Source: Malus domestica
Lineage: Eukaryota; Streptophyta; Magnoliopsida; Rosales; Rosaceae
Direction: 5' to 3'
DNA: 64,000 bases
Assembly: GCF_042453785.1 (NCBI RefSeq)
Contig: NC_091664.1
Location: forward strand, 1,417,001 to 1,481,000
The translations under genes and the position numbers were made by a program. Within the stretch, counting starts at the first letter, position 1; each line of letters starts with the position of its first letter. Positions 1 to 12,055 of this stretch are shown in pieces. The notes beneath the pieces are model-generated. The model did no database searches and was not told the DNA's origin. It saw only the letters and a list, made by a program, of their open reading frames with translations.

Positions 1-435
1 GTCTTTTAGGATGTGTTTGTTTACCTTCACTAACTAAACTGAATTGGACTGGACTAACCCATGTTTGTTAGCAACAAGGACTCCGTTTAATGGAATTAAG
101 TTTAACAGGGACTCGCGTCGGCTAAAAGATCTTTTAGCGAGAACAAAATCAAAATCAAAATCTGCCACTTCCTCTGTCTGCCATATATTCAACTCAAAAT
201 CTGCCATGTATTCAACTTATTTACCCTTGGCTTCAATATTTACTTTGTTAAAAAAAAAATCAAAATCTTAAAAGAGGAAAATAAAAATAATTCCAATTAC
301 CCATCTCTTGTTTTTATTTTAATAAAGTGTTATCGTTTCTTCCCAAAAAAAACAAAAAAAAAAATTCCCGTAATCCTTTTGTCCTGCATCATGATGATTC
401 TTTTTCGAAAAATAAAAAAAAAAACCACCACTTAC
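1..435. other. Intron of NOV-like gene, repeat-rich
   Basis: This follows the exon-5 donor (GTAAG read on the minus strand at 435-431) and runs off the window. It holds A-runs near 250-260, 345-365 and 408-425. Around 8-125 is a sequence resembling the end of a dispersed plant repeat. No exon is visible. Confidence 0.5.
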
Positions 436-3400
436 TCTGCGTATGCTCAACAGTATGTTCAGTGACGACCGGTGGATCCTTAATTTTTGGTTCATCTTTA
501 GTAATTGGTTCATCTATGCTCACATATTCAGGACAGTTATCAGTAAGACTGACAGTTTGGAATGTATCATACATGCTGTCCCACATTCCACATTTGATAG
601 ACGAGACCTGCATCATAGAAATAACAATGTGAGCGATCAGGAACAGTTGCATCACAATAAAGGATTTCACTGGTTAGTCACAATCAATGTTTAAAATATC
701 CGTGTCAATGAAAATATAGATAGACGAATTTGTGGAAATATCGATGGATATGTGGAAAACTCGAAGAAACCCACATAAGACAAATTGAGAACCTTGTAGA
801 GTAATTTTCTTGAAAATTTTCAGATATAAAGAATGATCTTAACATGATATACAGATACAGGCCCTATAACATGCCATTTATAAGCATACAGATACATACT
901 CTCAGGTAGGACCTTCTCCTATCTTATACAAGGCCTTAGCAGAATCTTACCTAACATTCAAGGTAACTAAAAGTATTGAACCCATGATAGAAAAACCAAA
1001 ACCAAAACCAAAACCAAAACCAAAAGGAACCACACGAATATACACTAAAATATGTAGTTTTATTATGAAAAAAGAAAAACGAACTACAATAAGCTTGGAC
1101 GAGCAGTCCATCAGAACCAAAACAGCAACCAAAGCAACACACATCTTTCTTCTTCTTTTTTGAAAGGAAACGAAAGAATTTTATAAAAAGGGAAAGAATT
1201 TACAAAAGAGGAAAAGAAAACCATGTGGAAAAGATATCCACCTGGAGCTAGAAGAAAACTAGCAAGGACCCCTGCTGAAAACTAACTGAACAGAGGTAAA
1301 GCTAAACCGTATCAATTAACGGCTGCTAACAAATCCCTAAATATAGAAGAGAGATTGTAATCTCTAAACTCCACTGAAACTGAAGCCCAAAGGGCTGTCC
1401 CAGTGTCTTACTCTATCCCAAAGCTCCTCTACCCCACTCCCTTGTAATCCTCAAAGACTCTATAACAAAGCACCATACATCTACAACCAGAGTTAAAACA
1501 CCAAACACACAAAGATAACAAAAACACATATGCATCTCCATACTTTAATATCCTCGTGAACTGAATAATTAAACATCTGCAAAACAATAAAATACTACAT
1601 GGGAAACTAATAAGCTGATAATTAAACAGACCACAATGACTTACAGCAACGTTAAGTAATCCAATTAATGGATGAAGGGAAAACATTGACTTGATTTTCT
1701 TTCTCCGCTTAGCTGTGGTATTATTATACAGCAGCATCATATCAACTACCTACAAGAAACAAAAGATATCTTGTGAAACCAGTAGTATGTGTAGAAACAA
1801 TAAATAGAAAACAAGATCTGCAAAATTATTAAACAGCAAACAATAGTCAAAGGGTGGTTTTTAGAACTCTGACACTTGTAGCACTCGTACTAAGGCTAAG
1901 TTAAAGCAGCGAAGGAATAAAAATGAAAGAACGTGGTGCAACTTTTGTTATGCAAGAAAATTTAGCATGGAAACACAATTTATTGGAATTGTTTAACATG
2001 TATTTCTTATCCTTGTCAACACCCATGGGATATGAGAAACATCAGCAAATACCTCCAGTTCTTCCCCGAATATATTTCCTTTAAATCCATAGCCTTCCCC
2101 CATTAATACAATTCACTAAAAATATCAATCTGTAAAGATATCAGCCAGAAAATGAAGCACATTTCCAAGAACAATGTTTCTTCAAATCTTTGAAACCTAG
2201 AGAATTTGGTATCAGTTACACATTAAAATCAATTTCATTATAATTCTGAAAAGCAATGAAAATATGTAGAAAACTAAATACATTACATAATAAGATACCA
2301 AACTATTGGCAGGTATTTGATATCAAATCATTTGTTTACATACCAAAACAAGAGCATGAACATACCTCAGTCACAGTGAGCTCCTGACATGCCTCCTTCC
2401 AGGTTGTAATAAAAATCTTCATACGGTTATTGTCAATTGAAAGTTTATCTTCATGCAAATTGCTGACCTCATTGGTTTCCCTACCATTTTCCACAGGAAG
2501 GGCATCTTGAACCTTCTCTCCCTTACTCTCATTATCTTCATCCTTTAAGCTTGAGGAATCAAATCTAATGTGCTTGCCACGAAAATCCTTGTGCATGGAG
2601 GAAAACGATTCAACATGCTGAGAAATGGTGCTGAAACGTTCATCTAGCTGATTTTTCAGTGCGGAAAAAAGTGGACTCTGCCTACATTCTGTAACTATTT
2701 CTTCCTCAAATCCCTTCACAGATTTCATTTCTAATCTCTTGGCTTTCTGAATGGCAAAAATATAATTCCTGTGATCACAAAGTTATTTCAATCAATGACA
2801 TTATAAATTTGCCTAAATCATTGAAAAGGATAAATGAGATGACTACGTAATATCATGAGACAGTCTTGACCCCTTAGAAAACTAAAATCATGGTTAACAA
2901 ATTTATCAATTAATAAACTATGATTCACACACACACACAATATAATTCCTGTGATCATAAAGTTATTTCAATCAATGACATTATAAATTTGCCTAAATCA
3001 TTGAAAAGGATAAATGAGATGACTACGTAACACACACACACACTCTCTGAGATGACTACATAATATCATGAGACAGTCTTGACCCCTTAAAAACTAAAAT
3101 CATGGTTAACAAATTTACCAATTAATAGACTATGATTGACACACACACACACACAATATAAATCATAAAGTTATTTCAATCAATGACATTATAAATTTGC
3201 CTAAATCATTGAAAAGGATAAATGAGATGACTACGTAACACACACACACACACACAAAGAATTGACAAAAAGCATGCATTTTACATCAGCACAAGCATGC
3301 ATAAAAAATCCATGACTCTACGAGAGAACGGGCAAGTACTATACGAGATCCTACTCAACATCCCTAAAACATAAGAAAAAAGTTTACTGCCGCATGCATT

Positions 3401-5044
3401 TGCAAATATTAGAAGGAAATTTACTGCATGAAAGCTTCATAAACTAGTAAATCCAGCATCATATAATTGCATATGAACTAAAGAAAAAAAAAGATTTCAT
3501 TTGCCAGTGTAATTCTCTGATCATAGTTCATCTATCTACAAAACAGCTTTGTTAATCAAAAAGTAGAAGCAACAAATGTGAGACATACCCCAGATTGTAA
3601 ATTCGTATTCCAAGATCTTCCTTGCTTGCAGCAGATCGCCTCTTAACGATGAAATCTAAAATTTCTTCAGGGCTAAACATTTTATTGTTAGAAGTATCCA
3701 TGAACTCTGAAAGTAGAGATGTTATCTCCTCACTAGTTATCTTAAACACTTTAGTTGTAGCAGACTTCACCGAGAAATAATGCAAAACAAGTGGGTGTCG
3801 CAACAAAGGGCCCAATCCCAGCTTTTCAAACTGCTTAATTCTCTCATTCTTGCAGATTGCTACTTCCAAATCATACAATGAAGTAATGCTTTGAACTCCA
3901 ACGAAACAATGGATAAATGCATTTATCTAAATTCCAATAGAAAATAAGTAAAGACTGATGGGATTTAATACATAAAGGCATAGATCTTATAAGATAAAAA
4001 TACAGAAAAGATGCAAAATTTTAATATTGTATCCTATGCTTCTTTTGGTTGTTGAGAAAACAAGTGAAAAGGAAAAGTCACATGTTCGTTCTGCATGATT
4101 TTATTACTTTTACTTTACAAATGAAACTTCATACTCAAATGAGCAAAACAAAAGACAATAAGTACACCTTGACAACTAATGTTCGGTGAATAAAGATAGC
4201 AAATCTCCTTGGAATTGCTCAATAATAAAAAGGTCAAGCCTTTTAGTTGCTCTCACCCCAAACCCAGATCAGAAATATAAATTTATTAAATCTCATCCCT
4301 TATGTTTAAATTACTGAAAACAATCCCACGAAGCAAGATAACTGTTGCGAAAGAAAATCGCTAAGGTAAAAATATATATATATCCTTAAGAAGCCCAGAG
4401 TTCTCTCGAGTCTTTGGTAAAATATTCCAATTCTTCACCCCACTTTCAAATGTGGTCCATCTTATATCCATGATATTCTTTGTTTAATGTGGTTTCTCGG
4501 AGGCTAATTACAAGCAATAAAAATCATGTATGATTTTCACAATACAGAGTATTTTCACTAAATTCCTAATACGCAATGGAAGTGTTTAAATTACGAAGGA
4601 AGAATTACTAATATCAATTACAACTCTTTTCCTACACTTTCTCAGCAACCAAATGAAGCATTACTTAGAGGATGCCATTACCTTCGCTTCGGTGAGCATG
4701 AGGAGGTTCAGATACGGCACTTGCTGCATCTGAAACCCCAAAGAATCCCAGCTATCAACTTTGAGCATCAGAAGGGTCGACTGCACGACCTTCCAAGCGG
4801 AGACGTTCTCTCCGGCGGCGGCAAGCTCGTAGCGAGCCTTCCCCACGGCTCGGTCAATACTCTCGAGCATATCTCTCGAGTTCTGAGGCCAAAAGACCGC
4901 AGAGCTCGAAACCTGAGGAGGAGTGAAGCCAGGGTTTTGGGTAGGGTTGCTGGAGTTTTGGAGGGGGAAATTAAGGCTTTGGGGTTGTTGCGGTGGCTGA
5001 CCCCTTCTGCTGCGGGAGGAGGGGCGAGAACGTCGTCCGGACAT
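436..5044 (-). CDS. NOV: NO VEIN (NOV)-like protein, first five exons, gene runs off the left edge
   Basis: Five exons join in frame: 5044-4682, 3926-3589, 2768-2366, 1749-1645 and 607-436 (about 460 aa, then phase 1). All have GT donors and AG acceptors. Residues about 121-145 match the NOV signature (INAFIHCFVGV then TSLYDLEVAICKNE), followed by the GLGPLLRHPL stretch. Exon 4 carries KSMFSLHPLIGLLN, and exon 5 opens VSSIKCGMWDSMYDTFQ; all are typical of the NOV N-terminal half. In Arabidopsis NOV is a nuclear protein of over 2700 aa needed for auxin-dependent leaf vein and stem-cell patterning, with a GHKL ATPase-like region further downstream. That region is outside this window. I chose the start MSGRRSRP because the N-terminus is a basic Ser/Arg/Pro/Gln-rich tail as in NOV; the in-frame upstream Met at 5209 would add an unconvincing Trp/Phe-rich stretch. 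No frame break is seen. Identification rests on remembered family similarity. Confidence 0.82.
992..1025. repeat. Microsatellite (CCAAAA)n
   Basis: About five tandem CCAAAA units lie inside the intron between NOV exons 4 and 5. The resulting FGFGFG ORF on the minus strand is an artefact of the repeat. Confidence 0.85.
2761..3256. repeat. Three-fold local duplication with (CA)n tracts, overlapping a NOV splice acceptor
   Basis: A block of about 90-180 bp starting TATAATTCCTGTGATCA occurs at 2761, at 2941 and, with a deletion of the first bases, at about 3156. Copies are joined by (CA)n tracts at 2927-2939, 3010-3021, 3139-3155 and 3238-3256. Copy 1 includes the start of NOV exon 3 (acceptor ATCACAG then GAATTATA on the minus strand). 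Copy 2 repeats that acceptor and the first eight exon bases; copy 3 has lost it. Confidence 0.9.
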
Positions 5045-5235
5045 GGCGAGGAAGAAACAGAGAGAGAAGGGAAAATATTTGGTGGGTGTCTGAGACCGTT
5101 TTACGGCAGGCGCGAAATCATTTTGTTTCTCCCAAAAATATTTTGGGCCAAATTCCTCCCAAAATTTAAACCAGGATAGCACAATGGGCCCCGCCCTGCG
5201 CCTACACACGCTGTAAAGGAGCCCAGCGCAGCACC

Positions 5236-6225
5236 TAGACTAGTAGACTCGAAGGACTCTCCCTCCACGTAATACTGATATAGGTTTCAATGTTAATTGC
5301 TGGTCCCACTGTTATGTTTAATAATGAGAGCATTTTTGCTCATCACCGTTTAGTGATGTATGTTTACCATCCTAACTATCATCGTTAAATGAGTTTGAAT
5401 TTCGAGATTAGTGTAGTGAATAAACACACATCTCAATATTCAAACTCATCTAATGGTGATAAATAGGATGGTGAGCATACACCACACTAAATTGTGGTGA
5501 GCAAAAACGCACTCTTTAATAATTACAATTTAAAATATAGAACTTTAACGAAAAACTCTTTGGTACTGTTTACTTTAACGAAAAACCATATTTTTACACT
5601 AAAAAATCAATCGTGGTACTATTCATTTTACGTTTTATTTTAACCTTATCGTTGAAACTCAAAGTTTTCAAAATCTTTCCATCAATTTTCCTTTTAAAAT
5701 ACTAGTTTGTCTCTCTTCTTTACTCTTTTCTCTCTTTCACCATCTCTCTCTCCTCCCAGCTAAAACCCTAAAGCATCCATCAAGCGTGGATCTTTGTCTG
5801 ATTTTTCTTCCCACAATTTCAGTTATTCGCGCCAATAGACATGAATTGCAAAGTTGAAAAAAATTAGTCGAAGAATTCATCTAACTTTTTAAAGCTCTTT
5901 TGATATTTTTCTATGGAGATAATTTGATGTAAGAATGATGTAAAACATTTTTTTGTTTTTGGGGCCGAATAATTCATGTTCTTGTTACAACAATAATTTC
6001 TAAATCTGGAGTATGATTTATTGGGTTTTCATGTAATTTTATGAATGTTTGGTTCTTCAGGAAGGAGAAAGGGTGAAAAAGTACAGACCACAGAGAAAAA
6101 CAATATTATAACATGTAATATTATTTGTTTTTAATTAAAAATAAGAGTGGGACCCACAATTAGTATCAATTACGTGGATGGAGAGTCCATTCAGACTCGC
6201 CTGAGGGGCGAGTCCCCCATCATTT
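5236..6225. mobile_element. Possible MULE-like element with long terminal inverted repeats and captured leader-like sequence
   Basis: The left arm at about 5240-5325 (GGACTCTCCCTCCACGTAAT, then GGTCCCACTGTTAT) is inverted at about 6120-6215. The right arm read on the minus strand gives GGACTCTCCATCCACGTAAT, then GGGTCCCACTCTTAT. The interior includes a CT-rich stretch followed by TAAAACCCTAAAGC near 5690-5775, which looks like a plant 5' leader and could be captured gene sequence. Arms are diverged and exact ends and target duplication are not resolved. The element lies directly upstream of the NOV start, so it may form part of its promoter. Confidence 0.5.
5326..5514. mobile_element. Foldback MITE, Mutator type, 9-bp target duplication
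   Basis: The 189-bp element is almost entirely one inverted repeat: GAGAGCATTTTTGCTCA on the left pairs with TGAGCAAAAACGCACTC on the right, and homology continues to the centre near 5420. It is flanked by the perfect 9-bp direct repeat TTTAATAAT at 5317-5325 and 5515-5523, the length expected for Mutator-like elements. It is nested in the larger inverted-repeat element and sits about 300 bp upstream of the NOV start codon. Confidence 0.85.
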
Positions 6226-6240
6226 CCCTATTTGTAATAA

Positions 6241-6387
6241 AGTATGTGATATCCATACAACTCATTTTATTTTTTACACATCTTTTTAATTTTCGGCCGT
6301 CTGATCGGATGAATTGAAGAAGATCAACAGACATAAATTATCAAGGGGTGTTTGAGAAGTAAAATAGGGTGTGTGGATAGCACACCC
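6241..6387. mobile_element. MITE with inverted ends, 9-10 bp target duplication
   Basis: The left end AGTATGTGATATCCATACA pairs with the right end, which reads AGGGTGTGCTATCCACACA on the minus strand. The direct repeat TTTGTAATAA flanks it at 6231-6240 and 6388-6397. Copy 2 of the tandem duplication, near 10537-10547, has the uninterrupted site without this element. Confidence 0.8.
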
Positions 6388-7576
6388 TTTGTAATAATTA
6401 TAGCCAAGGAGATAGAGAATTAGATCCACTCTGAGGTAAATCTTCGGAATCTTCTTAACTCAATAACATGGTCCGTTGAAGTTTACCTCGAAGAATATCC
6501 AATTCTAGGAGATAGCTCTTCACCAAGAAGACATTCGATCTCGACACAACACATGGATTTCAACAGAATGTGGTCCTCTCCGATGAAAGAAAATGGGTTC
6601 ATACGGAAAAGGAATCTGCATGAACTTTAACTTCTTTTTTTCTTTTTTCTTTTTTTTTTGGAAAAAGTTTCAAAAAAAAAAAAAAAGGGTAAAGTTAAGC
6701 AAAAGAAAAAGTAATACAAAGGAAAGTTGGTGCGCTGTCACATCCCTCCTAGCTAGCCAATTTAATATTTTAGATATGCTATATAAATTAGACAATAAAA
6801 AGCAGTTGCAAATTTTTTTAGAAAAAGTAACCACTTAGTATTACGATATGGTAGTATTCATTTTTATTTGTAAGTGAAAGATCATTTCGATTCTAATCAA
6901 AGACGAATTTGTTAACTTAACTGCTATTCTATTGGCCTCACGTGGTGTGTAATTGATCAAAACATGAAGGAAGTGTTAACAATGTAAAAGCTTAAGAACT
7001 AAGCAAACAAGAGAAAGAAACTAAAGAAGGAAAGTTTGTTAAAACTGAATTTTCTCTTTTATTCAATTTGTGTAGAATAATTACAACTGTTGATATTTAT
7101 AAATTAGTGAGTCCAAGGACACCACCAATAATACAAAGACACTTGTCACAATCCTATGCACTCATTATCTCATCAACTCTATCAGGTACTGAGAAAAGAA
7201 CGGGCATCGTTCACTACATGCCCCAAAGCTGATGTATCACACACCAGCAAAAGCATGGAGGAGCCCAGGCGGACAGATGTTGTCGCCCACTTCAAACGAT
7301 CGCATTTCAGTTGCGATCAAATGGTCCAAATAATATGATCGTTGATTGATCCGACGGTTATATTTCAAACCTTAATTTATTTATTTTTTACTTATAATCC
7401 AACGGCTGTGATCAAATGAGATTAAATCTAACGATAAAAAAAGATCTGAGGCCTAAAATTAAATCTAATGTCTAAAAAAGTTTAAAAAAATGATTCAAAT
7501 CAAATTTCACTCAAAAACTTTATAAATACCTATTTTTGATTGATTTTTCATTATTTTTGTGTATTTACATACTTTT

Positions 7577-9873
7577 TGACACACTCCGACCTAAATCGAG
7601 GTATGATAGCGATCACGAGAAGGTACGTAGCCATGTGCACAGTACAAAAACAATAATGATATAAGAAATGCGAATAAATAAAAACCAACTGACTAAAACA
7701 CTAGATGAGATAAGGTGAAAGTGTGATATTAAAGTGACTACACATAACCAAAGCGTAGGTAACCTAAGTGCAGTCCAACAGGACGAATACTAGTTATACA
7801 ATACCAAAGATGGTCCTACATTTGTGATAATCTGTCAGAGCTGCCGTGAATTCCTCGTGAACCACCAACAAGCAAACTTACCTAAAACCTGGAGGGGCGC
7901 AAAACAGAAATTGTGAGTGGGCAAAAACAAAGTTTTTCAAAACCATTTCATTTATCAAAAGTAGTAACCCCTCGCCGTAAAACCTGTATAATTCCCATAA
8001 AATAGCATATACGATTATATCGCAAAATCATATTCAAAATAACAAATCCACTGAATATACCATGTCAAATCTCAGAAAGAAATAAGTAAGCCAGGTGCCA
8101 TAAATCAATAAGAAATAGTATGACAGCCGGAGTCACCTAAAGTGACATGTACGGCTGGGTCCACAACTTATCAATCAAATTCTGTACACGAGTCGGAACC
8201 ACCTAATGTGGTCTATACGACAGTCTAGGTGTAAATAAATACGCTCAAGTGCTACGGTCACGTGAAGGCTGTGCGAAGTATCGCAAGTCACCTACGAGTC
8301 AGAACCACCTAAAGTGGTATGTACAACAGACTGACACCTGCCTTAGATCCTATGTGAGCGTGTGGTGCGAGAGGTGAACGATCACATGAAGGCTAGGCCT
8401 TGTCCTTGGGCGGAGCACTAACACCGGGGTGCAGGATAATAAGCTCGAAATATATCTCAGCACTATTATACTCATTACCATCACTACCATCAATATACTC
8501 ACCTGAAGTTTACCTGAGCATCCACAGCGTCGAACAACAATGTATATATATAATCGTACTAATGCACAATTAAACATAGAGAGCATTTGACATGGCATTT
8601 CAAATTATAAAACCATTTAATTAAGTTTTCTGGGGAAAATACCAAGTATATAATTATATACTGAAAACCAAAAGCCCACTCACTGATATGTGGAAGGGTC
8701 GTAACCCCCGAGCCTTACTTGACTGCGCTAAACCTCAGGATAGGTCTCACTTATATGCGAAACAACTATTTAATCGTTATTTTTAAGCACATAATCAAAA
8801 CTAGGTAATAATTTCTCATACATTGCTCAATTGGGATATTTGAATATACCACCGTGACCCACTCAACCTCAGGAACATCCCCATATTTTTTTTAAAAAAA
8901 TTTCAACGTCCCACGCGCCGCCCACGTGTAGGCACGTGCTTGGCACTGACAGATTCCCTAACGGCGTTGGGGAATATTCCGTTAAATATTAGAATATGCC
9001 GTTTAATTTACCTGACACCGTTAGCATATTCCTTCAAAATTGACGGAATATTCCTTTCCTTCTTCCGTGGTTCGCCGGAGTCCGGCGCCGGCCACCTCTG
9101 CTATTGCCGGATTCTGGAAAACTGAAAAACTTCAATATCTCTTCCAATTCAACACCAAATTCCATGAAATTTTCACCAAAGTGAAGCTCTCAATGATGAG
9201 AACATGATCTTACCTTTCAAAGGTCCTAAAATCAACGGAAACTGGCCGAAAAAAATTATGAAAAATCGGCCAAACTTGCAACTCGATAAACCCGAGTGTT
9301 TTAACGTCAAAACTACTCCAAAAGGGTTCCCAGGTACTAGAGAAGTTAGAAAAATACCTTTTTAGGTCCCTAAACTGGTTAAAACCTTCACGATCACGTC
9401 GGAGCTACAAAGCACTTCGCTGGAGCTCGCAAGTTCTTAGGGTTTTTGAGGTCTTCACGTCCAACCAACGGTATGGTTAGACTCCTGAGCTCGCAAGGAG
9501 TCCGAAAATTATCTAATCTAACTCGATCTGTGAGTGATGAGATAATTTGAGAGGGTGACTGTACGGGTTGTACAGACAATGGAAGAAAATCGAGAGGGAG
9601 AGAGAGAGAGAGAGAAAGGTCAACGCACGTGTGAGTGTGTGACTATGCTCGGATTGGGCACACCTATAACCCAACTCAACCTCCAATTGGGCTACCAAAA
9701 TTAAACCTAAAAACCCTACTAATTACCTATTGATTCCAAAGAAATAAAACCAAAGATAAAATGTCCATTTCCTTAGCCCAATTTATAGATTTACAACTTA
9801 ACGCCCAAGGGTAAAGTTGTCATTCCACGTTATTGAGGACAAAATATTCCATATTTCGGGACGGGCTGTCACA
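7577..9873 (+). mobile_element. Solo LTR 1 of a gypsy-like LTR family
   Basis: It starts TGACACACTCCGACC and ends GGGACGGGCTGTCACA, and is flanked by the 5-bp duplication CTTTT at 7572-7576 and 9874-9878. The interior has no pol-type ORF. It holds repeated GTCGGAACCACC..GGTCTATACGAC hairpin units (8095-8340), a CCTGGAGGGGCGCAAAACAG block near 7889 and a (GA)n run at 9596-9616. The matching pre-insertion site TACATACTTTTAAGTTC is preserved near 11688 in the second copy of the duplication. A single LTR with a target duplication and no interior is what LTR-LTR recombination leaves. Assignment to the gypsy superfamily is inference. Confidence 0.88.
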
Positions 9874-10262
9874 CTTTTAAGTTCAAATATTCATATAAAT
9901 AAATTAGCATAATCCACATAAAATTTAATTTTAAAAAAATTAGGCTAAAATCATTATTTAATAATCTCAAGCTAAAATTTTAAGCCTTGACTATTAAAAG
10001 AGAAAAATAGTTTTTAAGTTTTATCCCAACCATTAGGTTGGTATCACTCACTTTTTTCCGGGCCTACTATAGAAGGCCTTAGACCAGCTCCAACTCTTGA
10101 AGTAAGTTCTCCACAAAACCCCAATTTCCTTCCAACCTTTGGATCAATTTGAGGTTATGGGTTAGAACTTAGAAGCTAAAATTAGGCCAAATATTGACCA
10201 TAAAATTGAGCTATATTAGTGGTGTGCTCCACATGTGAGAGTGGAAAACACGAACAATTTCA

Positions 10263-12055
10263 ATTGTTCGCGCTAATAGCCATGAATTGGTAAACATGGC
10301 TGCAAAGTTGAAAAAATTAGTCGAAGAATTCATCTAACTTTTTAAAGCTCTTTGATATTTTTTTATCGAAATAATTTGATGTTAGAAAAAACAATATTAT
10401 AACATGTAATATTATTTGTTTTTAATTAAAAATAAGAGTGGAACCCACAATTAGTATCAACAATTGAAGCACTATTACGTGGAGGGAGAGTCCATTCAGA
10501 CTCGCTTGAGGGGCGAGTCCCCCAGCATTTCCCCATTTGTAGTAATTACAGCCAAGGAGATAGGGAATTGGATCGTCTCCGAAGCAAATCTTCATAATCT
10601 TCTTAACCCAATTCCAAGAGATAGCTCTTCACCAAGAAGACATTCTATCTCGACACAACACGTGGATTTCAACTGAATGTGGTCCTCCGATAAAAAAAAT
10701 TGGGTTCATACGGAAAAGGAATTTGCTTGAACTTTAACTTTTTTTTTCTTTTTTTTTTTGGAAAAAGTTTTCAAAAAAAAAAAAAAAGAATTAAAAAAAA
10801 AAGGTAAAGTTAAGCATAAGAAAAAGTAATACAAAGGAAAGTTGGTCCGCTGTCACATCTGTGCTAGCTAGCAATTTAATATTTTAGATATGTGAGATAA
10901 ATTAGACAATAAAATGCAGTTACAAAGTTTTTTAGGAAAATTAACCACTTAGTATTACGGTATCATAGTATTCATTTTCATTTATAAGTGAAATGTTTTA
11001 GATTTGATTCTAATCAAAGACTAATTTGTTAACTTGTCTGCTATTCTATTAGCCTCGCGGTGTGTAATTGATCAAAACATGCGGGAAGTGTTAACAATGT
11101 AAAAGCTTAAGAACTAAGCAAACAAGAGAGAGAAAGTAGAGAGGGAAAGTTTTGTTAAAACTGAATTTTCTTTTTTATTCAATTTGTGTAGAATAATTAC
11201 AACGGTTGGTATTTATATATTAGTGAGTCTAAGGACACTACTTATAATACAAAGACACTTGTCACAATCCTATGCACTCATAATCTCATCAACTCTATCA
11301 GGTCATGAGAAAAGAATGGGCATCGTTCACTACATGCTCCAAAGCTGATGCATCACACATTAGCAAAAGCATGGAGGAGCCGAGGCAGACATATGCTGTC
11401 AGCCACATGTAACGGTCATATTTCAGTTGTGATCAAATGGTCCAAATAATATGACCGTTGATTGATCCAACGGTTATATATCAAACCTTTATTTATTTAA
11501 TTTTTACTTATAATCCAACGGCTATGATCAAATAAGATTAAATCTAACAGTAAAAACAAAGATATGAGGCCTAAAATTAAATCTAACGTCTAAAAAAGTT
11601 TTAAAAAATTATTCAAATCAAATTTCACTCAAAAACTTTATAAATACATATTTTTTGCGTGATTTTTCATTATTTATGTGTATTTACATACTTTTAAGTT
11701 CAAATATTCATACAAATAAATTAGGATAATCCACATAAAATTTAATTTTAAAAAAATTAGGCTAAAATCATTATTTAATAATCTCGAGGTAAAATTTTAA
11801 GCCTTGACTATTAAAAGAGAAAAGCAGTTTTTAAGTTTTATCCCAACCATTAGGTTGGTATCACTCACTTTTTTCCGGGCCTACTATAGAAGGCCTTAGA
11901 CTAGCTCCAACTTTTGAAGTAAGTCCTCCCCAAAACCCCAATTTCCTTACAACCCTTGGGCCAATTTGAGGTTATGGGTTAGAAGCTAAAATTGGGCCAA
12001 ATACCGACGATAAAATTGGGCTAGGTTAGTGGTGTGCCCCACATGTGAGAGTGGA
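10263..12055. repeat. Tandem segmental duplication, copy 2
   Basis: This is the second copy of the roughly 1.8-kb unit, lacking both later insertions of copy 1. It contains an A/T-rich repeat family with ATCCAACGG motifs (11455-11560). A deletion near 10390 joins sequences that in copy 1 are about 165 bp apart, at a shared AGAA. No coding gene is supported; short ORFs here are not conserved between the copies. Confidence 0.85.

Larger units (their letters stand above)
5818..10262. repeat. Tandem segmental duplication, copy 1 (with later insertions)
   Basis: It begins near ACAATTTCAGTTATTCGCGC and ends near GTGAGAGTGGAAAACACG, where copy 2 begins. It aligns with copy 2 along its length except for three differences. 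These are a roughly 165-bp segment at about 5936-6105 missing from copy 2, a 147-bp MITE at 6241-6387, and a 2297-bp solo LTR at 7577-9873. No gene is recognised in it. Confidence 0.85.

Noticed and set aside
951..1144. Minus-strand ORFs with FGFGFG repeats
   Set aside because: Translation of the (CCAAAA)n microsatellite in a NOV intron.
4721..5179. 152-aa plus-strand ORF
   Set aside because: It is antisense to NOV exon 1, whose minus-strand frame shows family motifs and correct splice sites.
5045..5209. N-terminal extension of NOV from the upstream in-frame Met
   Set aside because: The extension is Trp/Phe/Cys-rich and lacks resemblance to NOV; MSGRRSRP fits the family better.
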